From Dichetophora obliterata (taxonomy: Eukaryota; Arthropoda; Insecta; Diptera; Sciomyzidae), in contig OY986438.1 in assembly GCA_963920525.1 (NCBI GenBank), positions 184,510,888 through 184,574,887 of the forward strand: DNA of 64,000 bases, in the 5' to 3' direction. Below are positions 11,633 to 21,513 of the stretch, piece after piece; the first letter of the stretch is position 1, and each line of letters opens with the position of its first letter. The position numbers and the translations under genes are program-made. Below the pieces are notes generated by a model. It was not told the origin of the DNA and did no database searches. It saw only the letters and a list, made by a program, of their open reading frames with translations.

Positions 11633-13115
11633 TTATTAATGGGCCGATTTGGCCCAAATTCGAGCGGAACATTTTTAGATGAGTGGAAACAGGCTTATAT
11701 ATCTCCGATTTTCAAATCCGGTCAAAAGTTCCTCATAGTAAACTACAGACCAATCATTAAACTTTCGGTCATACCAAAGCTTTTAGATAAATTAATTGCC
11801 AATAAATTATTTTGCCAAGTGCGAAACTTTATCTCCACTGAGCAGCATGGATTTTTCGCTGGCAGATCCGCCTGCACAAACCTATCTATTTTCACAAACT
11901 TTTGCATGAATGCCATAGAGAAGGGCCTTCAAGTTGATGTATTATATACAGATTTTGTTAAAGCTTTTGATAGCTTGAGCCATAAATCGTTAATTTCTAA
12001 ATTAGGAAAGCTAGGATTTCACTCCAATTTTTTAAAACGGATGAACTCTTACCTTATAAAAAGAAAATTATTCGTAAAAATTGAAAATTGTTACTCTAGT
12101 ATGGTACATGCTACGTCTGGTGTTCCCCAAGGAAGCCACTTAGGGCCACTTTTGTTTATTTTATATATAAACGACATACCCAAAAGCTTTCAATTCTATA
12201 AAACTTTTCTGTATGCGGACGACTTGAAAATGTTTTCCATTATTAAGTGTACTTCCGATTGCTTGCAATTTCAGTCTGATATAAATGCTCTTCTTGAATG
12301 GTGTGAGGTCAATGGCTTAAAATTAAACTTCTCCAAATGTTATATCTTAACTTACTGTCGCAAAAATGATTGCATAACGCATGAATATTCATTCAGTGCC
12401 AACAATTTTTTTCAAAGGACAGCCTCTATTAAAGATCTTGGCATTTATTTTGTTTCCAATCTCTCTTTTAAAACTCATAGTGACTATGTCATTTCCAGGG
12501 CTAACTCACAACTAGGTTTTGTCAAAAGAAACTCTAAGGAGTTCTCTGACCCCCACACCGTAAAATCAATTTTTGCAAGCTTGGTCAGATCTATTCTGGA
12601 ATATTGCAGCATTGTTTGGAGTCCTACATATGCAGTGGATGTTAATAGAGTCGAAAAAATTCAGAAAAGATTTTCTCGCTTCGCTTTGCGTAATTTGTAC
12701 TCATATCAGGATATGCCTTCATATAATATTCGCTGCAAACTACTAGGAATCCAATCTTTAGAGCTAAGAAGAAAAAGTTTTTCAATTTTATTTGTCAAAG
12801 ACATTTTAGATGGCAAGATACAATGTCCACAATTGTTGGAACCTATCCCATTGTATGCACCAATGCTCTCATTTTTTTTAGTCTTAGGGAAAGACCGTTA
12901 TTTTATATTTTTCCCCATAGAACAAATTTTGGCCAGAATGAGGTTATATGTAAATGCTTAACTCTTTGTAATACTGTTACTAGTCATTTGGATTTCTGTA
13001 TGAATAGAGAAATATTTAAGAAATTGTTAGTCAATGTTTTATCTTCAGTTTAAGATTTTACTTTAAGTATATATCTGTGAGGGCAGTTGCCCAGTAGATG
13101 AAATAAATAAATAAA
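11633..13115 (+). mobile_element. 5'-truncated Jockey-type non-LTR retrotransposon
   Basis: The 3' part of a LINE: reverse transcriptase, C-terminal region, short 3' UTR and an AAATAAATAAATAAA tail at 13101-13115. The endonuclease and the start of ORF2 are missing, as expected for incomplete target-primed reverse transcription. The 3' UTR holds a perfect small palindrome (GGGCAGTTGCCC, 13081-13092), which could be a stem-loop used for recognition by the enzyme (inference). The 5' break lies close to 11633, at the edge of an inverted repeat. Confidence 0.85.
11639..13053 (+). pseudogene. Jockey-like reverse transcriptase fragment, one frameshift
   Basis: The open frame from 11639 to 12961 encodes the palm and fingers of a LINE reverse transcriptase. 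Counting from the ATG at 11639, which lies inside the original ORF2: DFVKAFD is at residues 105-111 (catalytic Asp), GVPQGS at 161-166, and the YADD active site at 192-195. The thumb and C-terminal region follow. The family's usual C-terminus (REIFKK-type ending) continues in another frame from about 12880 to 13053. The switch falls at an eight-T run (12872-12879), so a single-base indel there explains it. All three catalytic carboxylates are present. The clade (Jockey, BS-like) is assigned by general resemblance. Without its endonuclease the copy cannot mobilise itself. Confidence 0.85.
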
Positions 13116-14040
13116 TTCACACCATATAATCCTTTAACAAAAAGACAAACTTTGAAAATATTGAGATTTAGGTGGCGCTGAGTTTGAGATATTTATGAAA
13201 ATTAATTTATGAAAAGTTATTAGTTTCCCTAAATATAACTTTTTGTGAACAAAAATGGACGTGCTGAAAAAATGTGTTAGTGTCATCGTGTTCAGCGATC
13301 TCAAATTATACAGAAACAATTTTCAGACCCCTCCTACTTTCTTCACTGTAATTATTCTACTAAAAATTCATACAATTTTATTTATTTTGGGCAAATTGCC
13401 AACAAACGCGCAAAGACGATGAAATTTTCAAAAAGGAAATGGAGTTGGATAGGGCACACTCTTCGTTTAACGAGATCTGCACGCAATCTCTAGAGTGGAA
13501 CCCACAAGGTAGCAGAAAATGCGAACATCCAAGACTCACCTGGAAGCGTTGTCTGTAAAAATAAATTGAGTAAATAGGGAAATCATTCAATGAAGTAAAA
13601 ACAATAGCTCCGTAAAAACCGTAAACGATGGAAAAACTTTATCGCAGCCTTATGAATTAAGAAGAATCTAATTATAAAAATCCGGAGGACTCGACTTCGC
13701 AAAATATTCTTAAAACAATATGCATTTTTGGATTTGCACTGAGCCGATCCGATTGAAAATTTGACCTGCCCTAGTACACATATCACAGATTTATGTCAAA
13801 TAATTGATTTTTGCAAAACAAATGAGAAAACTTAGATATAAACTTAAGCTACTGATTGCTTGTTTTAATTTTTTTCACCCACTTGCTTTTGATCCCAAGA
13901 AAAAACGAAGAAAAGTCGCAACAGCAAAAACCACAATAAAATTTATATGCATGTGTATTTTATTGGAGTTTTTCTTGTTACTCTACCTTTTTTCTGTTAT
14001 TTATCGAAAATAATAAATAGCATCGTAATACAAAACTAAG
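13116..14040. other. AT-rich filler, no gene seen
   Basis: Immediately 3' of the LINE tail. A short GGTGGCGCTG motif near 13171 resembles the core of the 62-kb hairpins and may be a fragment of the repeat that the LINE interrupted. Open frames at 13378-13590 and 13583-13786 are not recognised. Confidence 0.45.
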
Positions 14041-14239
14041 CACATGCAAACCGTGCGAGCAAGCGAGAAATCAACAATCGGCACTCTGAATACCAGCGCA
14101 CAAGTCGCTTTAAGCTGCTTGTTCAGCTGGCACTATACGCACTTTGAGCTTATTTCATATGATTGTACGTGCAGCGTTTTTCAGCTTTTCCTCTCGGTAT
14201 GGCTCGGCAAAGCAACAAGTCACCACTGTAAATGCGCCC
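14041..14239 (-). repeat. Dispersed repeat, inverted copy of the 5.75-kb family
   Basis: Reading the minus strand from 14239, GGGCGCATTTACAGTGGTGA and GCTTTGCCGAGCC are followed by GTGCGTATAGTGCC and CAGCTTAAAGCGACTTGTGC. This is the same landmark order as 5753-5870. The region overlaps an open frame at 14044-14370 that I regard as fortuitous. Confidence 0.6.
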
Positions 14240-14539
14240 AAGAACAAGAAACACTTCCAAAGGTTTTGTTCCTGCAAATATCCACAGTATCATCCAGTAA
14301 CACTTATCATGTTACATCCAGCAACACTTATAAAGGTCATTTTTTTTGTTATTTGTTTTTTCAGTGTTAATTTTTTCGACACCTGACACGCGATTCATAA
14401 CATGTGGCAAAGCAAGCAACGCTCAGTAAGGTTTGCCATTTTAACATAAATAATTACCAAAATTTTTGCTTTGTGAGAAATGTGTTTTATCGAAAAATTG
14501 CCTTCAGCGACCAAGCTTATTTTTGGCTCAATCGAAACG

Positions 14540-15100
14540 TCAACAGACAGAATTGCCGAATTTGATATGAAGAGCAGCCTGAGGCAGTTAAAAAGCTGGC
14601 AATGCAAACTGAAAAATACACTGTTTGGTGTGGTTTGTGGGCCGGTGAGCGTGGGTGGACAGTACTTTTTCAAAAATATTGAAAGTGGCAAATAATGAAA
14701 TGGAGTACACTGCGATGATTACCGACTTTTTTTTTTCCCAACATGGAAGAATTGGACTCAGTTGAAATGTGGTTCCCAACAAATCGGTGCCACATGACAC
14801 ACGGCACTCGATACCATGGACCTATTGGTAGGCGAGTTTGGTGAGCAATTAATCTCGTGTTTTGGAGCAGGCCACCAAGAACATGCGGTTTGACCCCACT
14901 AGACTATTACTTGTGGGACTACGTCTTTCATGTACAGGGACAAGCCAGCCACAACTGCAGCCCTTGAAGACAACATTACAGCTGTCATTGGAGAGATACC
15001 GGCCGAAAGGTATTATCTACTCCAAAATTAGAGCTTACGGATGGACCACCTCAAGCGTAGCTGCGGGCAACACTTATATGAAATTATCTTTAAAAAGTAG
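14540..15100 (+). pseudogene. Fossil of a Tc1/mariner-superfamily transposase
   Basis: Three forward frames together carry the C-terminal half of an insect transposase. In order: a VNRQNCRI-like stretch, TVWCGLWAG (about 14620-14650), YRLFF-PNMEELDS-EMWF (about 14725-14775), a decayed segment where the DGA-HTA motif should be, WPPR-C-LTPLDYYLWDYV (about 14865-14925), then EDNI-AVIGEIPAE and a C-terminus ending YEIIFKK at the TAG at 15098-15100. Several stops and frame changes separate these blocks, so the gene is dead. The second catalytic region is not readable. The LTPLDYYLW block is characteristic of an insect lineage of this superfamily. The Tc1-like element begins 18 bp beyond its stop codon. 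Confidence 0.75.
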
Positions 15101-15118
15101 ATGGCAGGCATTTTTATG

Positions 15119-16791
15119 TACAGTGACTCACAACGAAAGTCGGGCAGGCATTTCTTAGCACTTTTGCATTGGTTCCAGAAATGAAAATGTAAGAAGAAAC
15201 TTGGAGTAAATATTTTTTTCAAAACGTTCTTTATTGGTGAGCAAAATTAAACAGAAACATAGTTAAAAAATTAGAACATAACGGTAAAACAAAATTAAAT
15301 CAAACCAAAGCTTTTAAAACGAGCTCACATTGAAAGTCGGGTAGATTAGGAATTCAATGCTAAAACTAAGAATTTATTATTTTGTTGCTAATCCTTTTTT
15401 TTTATATGACTGCATGCAGCCTTTTTGAAATGGATGCAAACAAATTTTTTAAAACTTCAGCTCCAATCTGATTCCACTCTTCACTTAGGGTAATTTTTTT
15501 AGGATTGGATCTTTAGTTGCCCATCTCTGATACTGCACTCAGGGTTCAAGTTCATCTCATAGATGTTCTATAACATTTTAATCTGGGCCTTGTGAGGTTG
15601 TTTTTATGACATTTGGACAAATATTAAGCACACAATTCTTTACCAAGAGCGTCGTATGTTTCAGGTCATTGTCTTGGTAAAACTAAAAAATTGTCTGCAA
15701 TTCCTTATTTACCCGCACTTTCTTTTACTTGCGCCATGAGAATGTCAAGGAACATATTTTCGTCCGTTACACCTTCAATAAAATTAATCCTTCCAACATC
15801 AGACGCAGCCCCAAACCATGACTGATCCTGTACCATGCTTATTCGTATGTTTAGAATTTTTATTGCAAAATTCTTCATTCGGTTTTCTCTTTCCATCTGA
15901 ACCGTTTAAATTAAATAAGCTCTCATCGGTAAACAAAAAGTACTAAACCTGTACTAAAAGTTTATTGTTTAAAAGTGCTAAAGATCTTAATGTTTTCTGT
16001 TTTATTAACCTTTCTCCAGAAAATAAAGTTTTTGGTCATTTGCTCATGCACAAAATTGGGGCGTTCTATTACATTTTTCTTTCTAATACAGTGCTTTTTT
16101 CGTGCTACTCCTCAATTTAAACATTTTTTTCTCAAAACTCTTCAAATTTTTTCTGAGAGTGCACTCCTTTTCAAATTGTGTTTTAACATGACCTCTAGTT
16201 TTAGTGCAAATAAAAATGGGTCTTTTATTATTTCTCTTAAAAAATACCTTTCATCTTTGGAGCTAAGTTTATTTTTAGCTACTGTACGTTCTTTATTGCA
16301 TGTTCTCTTATCTTGTATATAATGCTTGATTATATCGTGCACTGCTGATTTACTTTTTAAGGCGATTTGTGAAATTTGTCGCTCGGATTTTCCTTTCAAA
16401 TAATAATCTATCACAATCTGCCTTTCTGCCAGTGTTGATTAATTCACTTTTCGAGAAATGTTTATTTTTTAAGTTTTGCGTTTGACTGAAGTTATTGCAA
16501 TAGTAGTAAAAAGTTTGAAGCAAGAATAACTGTTTAAGAACCATGATTTGCATTTTTTCTTTACTTGCTCGACTTTCAATGTGAGCTCGTTTTTATAGGT
16601 TTGTTTCAATTAAAATTTGTTTCACCATTATGATCTAATTTTTTAATTATGCTTCTGTTTAATTTTGCTCACCAAAACATAACGTTTTGAAAAGAAATAT
16701 ATATTGCAATATTCTGTATACATTTTCATTTCTGAAATCAATGTGAAAGTGCTAAGAAATGCCTGCCCGACTTTCGTTGTGAGCCACTGTA
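15119..16791 (-). mobile_element. Tc1-like element with long inverted/direct repeats, decayed
   Basis: The element is 15121-16789 (1669 bp) with TA at 15119-15120 and 16790-16791. The termini start CAGTGACTCACAACGAAAGT (left) and CAGTGGCTCACAACGAAAGT (right, complement). Terminal inverted repeats extend about 220 bp each way. Inside each repeat the end motif recurs in direct orientation: CTCACAACGAAAGTCGG outside (15127, 16784) and CTCACATTGAAAGTCG inside (15324, 16585). This is the IR/DR layout known from Minos and Sleeping Beauty, where four transposase-binding sites are used. The repeats are better preserved than the gene between them. Confidence 0.9.
15540..16414 (-). pseudogene. Tc1/Minos-like transposase remnant
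   Basis: Reading the minus strand, the N-terminal helix-turn-helix is visible at 16414-16142: GKSERQISQIALKSKSAVHDII, written here only to show the HTH, then a linker ending KLSSKDERYFLREIIKDP. The middle is scrambled by stops and frame changes. The catalytic part reappears at 15896-15705 with VGRINFIEGVTDENMFLDIL, then YQDND-KHTT (second catalytic Asp) and a PD-NVIEHLW-like block near 15540-15600 holding the final Glu, interrupted by stops. The YQDND form is typical of Tc1/Minos-type enzymes. With several stops and frameshifts the protein cannot be made. Confidence 0.8.
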
Positions 16792-17457
16792 AATATTTCA
16801 TACACTATTTTACATTTTTTGTTCTTTTTTCAATTTCAAAAAATCAAACCCTTAAAAAATCACCGTTTATATTCAAATTTGAGCGAAAATGTAGTTTTCA
16901 ATTTGTCGGTTTTTGTGATTTTCATGCAAGCAAATAACTAAAACGTTGTGTGAAGTTTCGCTTGAAAAAAATATTATCAATAAAATGCAATCAATGAAAC
17001 TTCGCTCACATTTTTTCCACATTGATTTTGCAATAGTTTTGTAACAAACTTTTTTCCACGAACTCTTTAGAAGATTTTTTAATGGTCTTGATTTGCTTTA
17101 ATACTGCTTGTCGAACTGTAGTCACAAGACTTCTCCAAGTGTTTAGTTTTGCCATTTGTTTTTCCAGTGTTTCTTAAGCTCCGAGTACCGACTGTGATGT
17201 TTGCATCACTGAAATCATACACTCAGGGAATTATTGAATTTCGTACACGGCTGCCATGAAAAAGATGAGGCTGAAGTAGCCATACTAGAGTTATAATATA
17301 TGAAATGAAGTCACCTTAGCTGAAAGTTTATTGCAAGCACTTTATGAGAGCTCTCATAGCCCTAATTGAATCTGCAATAATCATTAAAAAAAAAACAAAA
17401 ATTATATTGAGCGTCTTTTGAAAATAAGAGCTGTGGTTACAGTTGTGATACATTCAG
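16792..17457. other. AT-rich filler between two DNA transposons
   Basis: No gene or paired termini seen. It lies between the right TA of the Tc1-like element and the left TA of the Tigger-like element. Confidence 0.5.
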
Positions 17458-17670
17458 TACACCTAATCCTGTTTTTGCACGGTACATACGTTCCAGAAAA
17501 TATCGTGTAAAAAAAACGTGTAAAAAAAGACACACCGTAATGGAAAAATATTAGATTGGTTCAACAACCTCAAAAAGACTACAAAAATTAATAACTCGGT
17601 AAAACAAACACATATTTTGTTCTTCAGTATATCATATTCATTTTATTTCACATATTATAATCATTTTATA

Positions 17671-17786
17671 ATTTTTTCTACATTTATTCAAGCTCAAGAC
17701 CATTTTGTTCTAATATGAATTTTCATTTATTAGCTTCATATTAAATTTTCAAAATGGTCTCGAGCTTGAATAAATGTAGAAAAAAT
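17671..17786. repeat. Hairpin in the 3' non-coding part of the Tigger-like element
   Basis: Arms of 37 nt (17671-17707 and 17750-17786) are complementary with one or two mismatches (ATTTTTTCTACATTTATTCA paired with its complement, then AGCTC-AGACCATTTTG). The loop contains a second, shorter inverted pair (TAATATGAA / TTCATATTA). On the minus strand it lies downstream of the transposase stop codon and could fold in the mRNA 3' end or be a small nested insertion. Confidence 0.85.
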
Positions 17787-18068
17787 TTGAAATACAGACC
17801 GAGTAATGAAACTCCCGCAGGGAGAAATGATAAAAGTCATTTTATAATTTTAAAGAAATAAAAACAAAAATTAAAAAATTTACACATTTTAGATATAAAA
17901 ACACAACCTAAATATTAAAAAAAAATCACATCTTCAAGTAACATAAAAAACAAAATCATTTTAAAGTTTTCAGGAAATAAAAACACAATTTAAAAATAAA
18001 AAATAATCTCATATTCAAGGATCATAAAAAGGGGTATAGAAATATAAAAAATGGTATAAGGATAAATA

Positions 18069-19838
18069 TTATTCGGTGTCAGTTTCTGATGTTATGAGCA
18101 TTCTTTTGCGCTGCATTGGTGCAATATCTGGTTCGTCATTAGAAATGTTTAGTTCTACGTCTACATCTTCACCTGGTATCTGCCTACCAGAATTTGTTTC
18201 AGGTACAGGTTTATTTATTTTAATAGCAAATTCAGTTATAGTACGTTGTGATCCTACTTTGGAGAGTTCTTTGTACAGCTCCTTGTATCGAGCCATACAG
18301 GATTGTAGATCTGATTGAAATTTCACAGCTCTTTCGTTTATGTGATCATTTGTCAGAAAATGATCTGCCAATTTATTTGCCATTTGAATGCCATCAAGAA
18401 TTGAGCTGGTGGTTATTGAAGGAGGAATTTCGTTCTCATCACTGCTACCATTTGGGTCAACGTCTTCCAGTGCAACCTCCAATAACTCGTCTTCACTAAG
18501 GACTCTATCAACAATTATTTCGTTTATATCATCAACGGTAAAATGATCAAATCCTTCACCTCCAACTGCTTGTGCCAAAGTGATTATTTCTGTACACACT
18601 TCATCGACCATATTTGGTGTCACACCAGAATTTTCGTTTTTAATGCATTCTGGCCTTATGGCCTTCCAACATGCATTTAAGGTCGATGGTCTTATTTCTA
18701 AAAAGGCCAAAGCAGCATGTTTTATGCAATAATAACAGCAATCAATAACAGTAGTGTTAACCTCATTGTCCATTTTATTCAAAATGTATTGAAATGATCG
18801 CTTTATGTAATATATTTTGAATGTTGCGATAATACCCTGGTCCAATGGTTGAATTAGGGCAGTAGTATTAGGAGGCAAAAAAACTATTTTTACATTAGGA
18901 TGCTCCAAAATTGGGTGACCAGGGGCATTATCTATCAACAAAAGAATTTTAAATGGCATGCCTTTATCATCCATATAACGTTTTACTTCTGGAACAAAAT
19001 AATTGTGGAACCATTCACTAAAAACTGATGAAGTAACCCACGCCTTTTTATTTGCCATCCAATGAACTGGCAAGCTTTTAATATTGACACCCTTTAATGC
19101 TCGTGGTCGGAGAGATTTATTAATCAACAGAGGTTTAAGCATGCGATCTCCAGAAGCATTACTGCAAAACAAAAATGTAATTCTATCTTTTGCAACCTTA
19201 AAGCCACTAGCACTTTTTTCGTGTTTTGCTATGTACGTTCGGCTTGGCATTCTCTTCCAGAAAAGGCCGGTCTCATCGGCGTTAAAAACTTGGTCACTAT
19301 TGTATCCACCTTCTTCAATTAATTTGGCCAGCTGTGAAGGGAATTCTTTGGCAGCTGCAATATTTCCAGAAGCTATTTCACCCTTAATCTTGACATTATG
19401 AATTGCATGCCTTTCTAGAAATCCTTGCAACCATCCATTACTAGCAGCAAATTTATTTTTGTTTCCGTCGGTGGGTTTCAAAGACGTTGAAGGCTCCATT
19501 TGTTTTATTTGGTCATAAGTTCTTAAAGCCTTCTGCTTAATTGTATTGGTATCAAGTGGTATACGTTTTTGAGTGTAATCTTCTATCCATGTCAACAGAA
19601 CCTTTTCCATTTTTTCTATAACGATATTTCTCGTATACGAAGAGGACTTAGCACTCAATTTGGTACCAGAAGTCACTGCTTGTCTAATCGCTTTTTCATT
19701 TTTTTTAATTGTCCGGATTGTCGCTTCGTGTAAATTAAAAGATTTTCCAACGGAACTGGGACCTTCACCATTTCCAAGTCGGTCAAGAATTTGTATCTTT
19801 GTTTCCAAAGAAATAGTTGTTCGTTTTTGCTTATTCAT
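18069..19838 (-). CDS. Tigger/pogo-like transposase, 589 aa, open
   Basis: Transposase of the pogo/Tigger branch of the Tc1-mariner superfamily, related to CENP-B and jerky proteins. It would act in the nucleus on its own terminal repeats. Residues 1-55 form a Psq-type helix-turn-helix (ETKIQILDRLGNGEG, then SVGKSFNLHEATIRTIKKNE). Residues about 73-147 form the CENP-B-type second DNA-binding fold (EKVLLTWIEDY to GWLQGFLERH). The DDE_1 catalytic domain spans about 180-390: NADETGLFW (D188), LLLIDNAPGHP (D303) and ALIQPLDQGI (D333), spacing D29D. The acidic C-terminal tail (about 440-589, rich in Asp/Glu) is longer than a minimal enzyme needs. There is no internal stop, and the ATG directly follows a spliced 5' leader. 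A domesticated host gene is an alternative, but intact terminal repeats favour a transposon. Confidence 0.93.
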   Translation of the reverse strand: MNKQKRTTISLETKIQILDRLGNGEGPSSVGKSFNLHEATIRTIKKNEKAIRQAVTSGTKLSAKSSSYTRNIVIEKMEKVLLTWIEDYTQKRIPLDTNTIKQKALRTYDQIKQMEPSTSLKPTDGNKNKFAASNGWLQGFLERHAIHNVKIKGEIASGNIAAAKEFPSQLAKLIEEGGYNSDQVFNADETGLFWKRMPSRTYIAKHEKSASGFKVAKDRITFLFCSNASGDRMLKPLLINKSLRPRALKGVNIKSLPVHWMANKKAWVTSSVFSEWFHNYFVPEVKRYMDDKGMPFKILLLIDNAPGHPILEHPNVKIVFLPPNTTALIQPLDQGIIATFKIYYIKRSFQYILNKMDNEVNTTVIDCCYYCIKHAALAFLEIRPSTLNACWKAIRPECIKNENSGVTPNMVDEVCTEIITLAQAVGGEGFDHFTVDDINEIIVDRVLSEDELLEVALEDVDPNGSSDENEIPPSITTSSILDGIQMANKLADHFLTNDHINERAVKFQSDLQSCMARYKELYKELSKVGSQRTITEFAIKINKPVPETNSGRQIPGEDVDVELNISNDEPDIAPMQRKRMLITSETDTE

Positions 19839-19840
19839 TG

Positions 19841-19900
19841 CTGAATTAAAAATTTTAGTTTTATTTCATAAATTATGCTTTATGAAAAGTTTAAACTCAC
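19841..19900 (-). other. Probable 60-nt intron in the 5' leader of the transposase gene
   Basis: On the minus strand the sequence reads TTAAG|GTGAGTTTAA at 19900 and TTTTTAATTCAG|CA at 19841, followed at once by the ATG at 19838. Donor (GTGAGT) and acceptor (pyrimidine/T-rich, CAG) are good matches to the fly consensus, and 60 nt is a typical short fly intron length. The unspliced leader carries out-of-frame ATGs (for example in CATAATTTATGAAAT), which splicing would remove. Confidence 0.7.
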
Positions 19901-20314
19901 CTTAATAACAGCAAACAAAACACAAATTTCTAAGTTTCAATAAATAAACAGCCCCACGAAATAATACACACAACTACTATTCACTTACACCTTACAAGTT
20001 CAAAACTCAATAGAAAATAAAAAATGTAAAAAGAATATGTACATAGTGAAAATTGTAAATCCCCAACTATCGGTATAATTTGCAAAGAAATGTCAAAATC
20101 TAATTGTGCTGCCATATTAAATAAATTTACGGAAAAATTATATTTAAATGGCAGTTCCTTGTGGAAAACAGTGGTACCACTTAATTAAATTAACAAACCT
20201 TCATTATTGGCTGGCAATGCGTGTGTACAATGTGTGTGTACATATAATCAAAGAAAAAAAAACAAAGGAACTGCCAAATTCTAATCAGATTTCTTTGGTC
20301 CGTCTAAAAAGAAA

Positions 20315-20430
20315 CGTGTGAAAACAGGATAAGTTTTGTCGTGTTATTTTAAAAATAACGTGTAAAAACAGGATAAGTTTTGTCGTGTTATTTTAAAAAT
20401 AACGTGTAAAAACAGGATAAGTTTATTTCT
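20315..20430. repeat. 44-bp subterminal tandem repeats of the Tigger-like element
   Basis: Units start at 20315, 20359 and 20403 (CGTGTAAAAACAGGATAAGT, then TTTGTCGTGTTATTTTAAAA). Two are full length and the third is replaced after GATAAGTTT by the terminal sequence. The AACAGGATAAGT part resembles the element's own end (CAGGATTAGGTG), so the repeats may be multiplied transposase-binding sites (inference). Confidence 0.85.
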
Positions 20431-20492
20431 GTCGACCGTGTTATTTCAAAATCGTGTAAAAAAAAGACCGTGTAAAATCAGGATTAGGTGTA

Positions 20493-21250
20493 TTGTGGCT
20501 ACTGCAACTAATTTTCAATTATTGCGTCTTGAGTAGCTTTTATACGGCAATTGTAGCCTCAATACGATTTTCACGCTTTTACTGAAGATACTAAAACCAC
20601 AAAAGACAAATTTTCCCCATTTTAGTTTTATTAAAAAAATTGTTTTTAAAGTTAATCGGTATTTACTTTGATAATCGCTTTACTTTGATAATAAATATTA
20701 TGCCTATTGTATTGAAAAAGGCATGGACTATTTTACAATTCCATTGTCTAAAACTATTTGTAAGCATGTTTCAGAGGCATGCTAATGGTTTGTCGTTTAT
20801 AATATGGGATTTTTAAAGTTCCATAAAAAAAATTTTTTTAAAAAATAGCTTGTAAAGTTCTATGAATAATTAAAATTTTATATTTATTTGATTAAAAAAG
20901 TAATATTTTTTCAAATGATTTGAAATAAAAATTTAAAAATTATTTAAAAATAACACTTTTTTTAAGCAGACGGCATTAAGAAATTGGTGATAACCTTAAA
21001 AGCGCAGAGGTACACTCACAGGACTAAACCCATTGCCGCAACCGAATAACTGCCCTACTAACTTTGTCGATTGAAGGCAATTTTTTAAATGCAGTTGCCA
21101 CAATCGCCAATTTCCCAATTGAGCTTATTGCGTCATTCCGTTGCGAGAATGGAACTGTAGACAAGTTTTTGAGCCATTCGGTTGTGCACAACGAAATGTT
21201 TATCGAGTTTACCAGAACTCGGTTATATGAACCGAGTCTTCCCATCGCGA
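20493..21250. other. Unannotated stretch
   Basis: AT-rich to about 20970, then a less AT-rich segment with no recognised gene. Two overlapping frames on opposite strands (21024-21245 and 21064-21270) lack recognisable motifs. Confidence 0.45.
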
Positions 21251-21320
21251 GAATACCGACCGAATCATGAACAAAGGCGCGACGAGCAACATAGCGAGCG
21301 TAAAAAACAAACGACGGAAA
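21251..21320 (+). repeat. Paralogous empty site of the P-like insertion
   Basis: ACCGACCGAAT-ATGAACAAAG, then GACGAGCAACATAGCGAGCG, matches the joined flanks of the insertion at 21522-22447 (ACCGAATATTGAACAAAGCA to 21521, then GAGCAACACAGCGAGCGTGA from 22456). The two stretches are local duplicates. This one has no insertion and so shows the pre-insertion state. Confidence 0.8.
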
Positions 21321-21513
21321 TAAGGATTGCTTTGTTTCTTATTGCACATTTGCAGTTATTTACGAAAAAATTAATTTAATTAATAAAAACTGCACAAGTT
21401 ATATTAATTAAATATTCGATAAAATATATTTTTTAGTTAATTTCATTACCTTAAAACACTTAAACAACTTGCAGCGAGAAAACCGACTAGAAATCGACCG
21501 AATATTGAACAAA

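Larger units (their letters stand above)
17458..20492 (-). mobile_element. Complete Tigger/pogo-like DNA transposon, 3.0 kb
   Basis: The element is 17460-20490 (3031 bp) with TA at 17458-17459 and 20491-20492. Terminal inverted repeats begin CACCTAATCCTG on both ends, then diverge slightly (GTTTTTGCACGGT versus ATTTTACACGGT). Further in, both ends have repeats of GTGTAAAAA. The minus-strand transposase gene fills 18069-19838. The 5' leader contains a 60-nt intron. The right subterminal region has 44-bp tandem repeats and the left subterminal region a hairpin. I saw no damage to the gene, so this copy may still supply transposase. That is inference. Confidence 0.9.
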
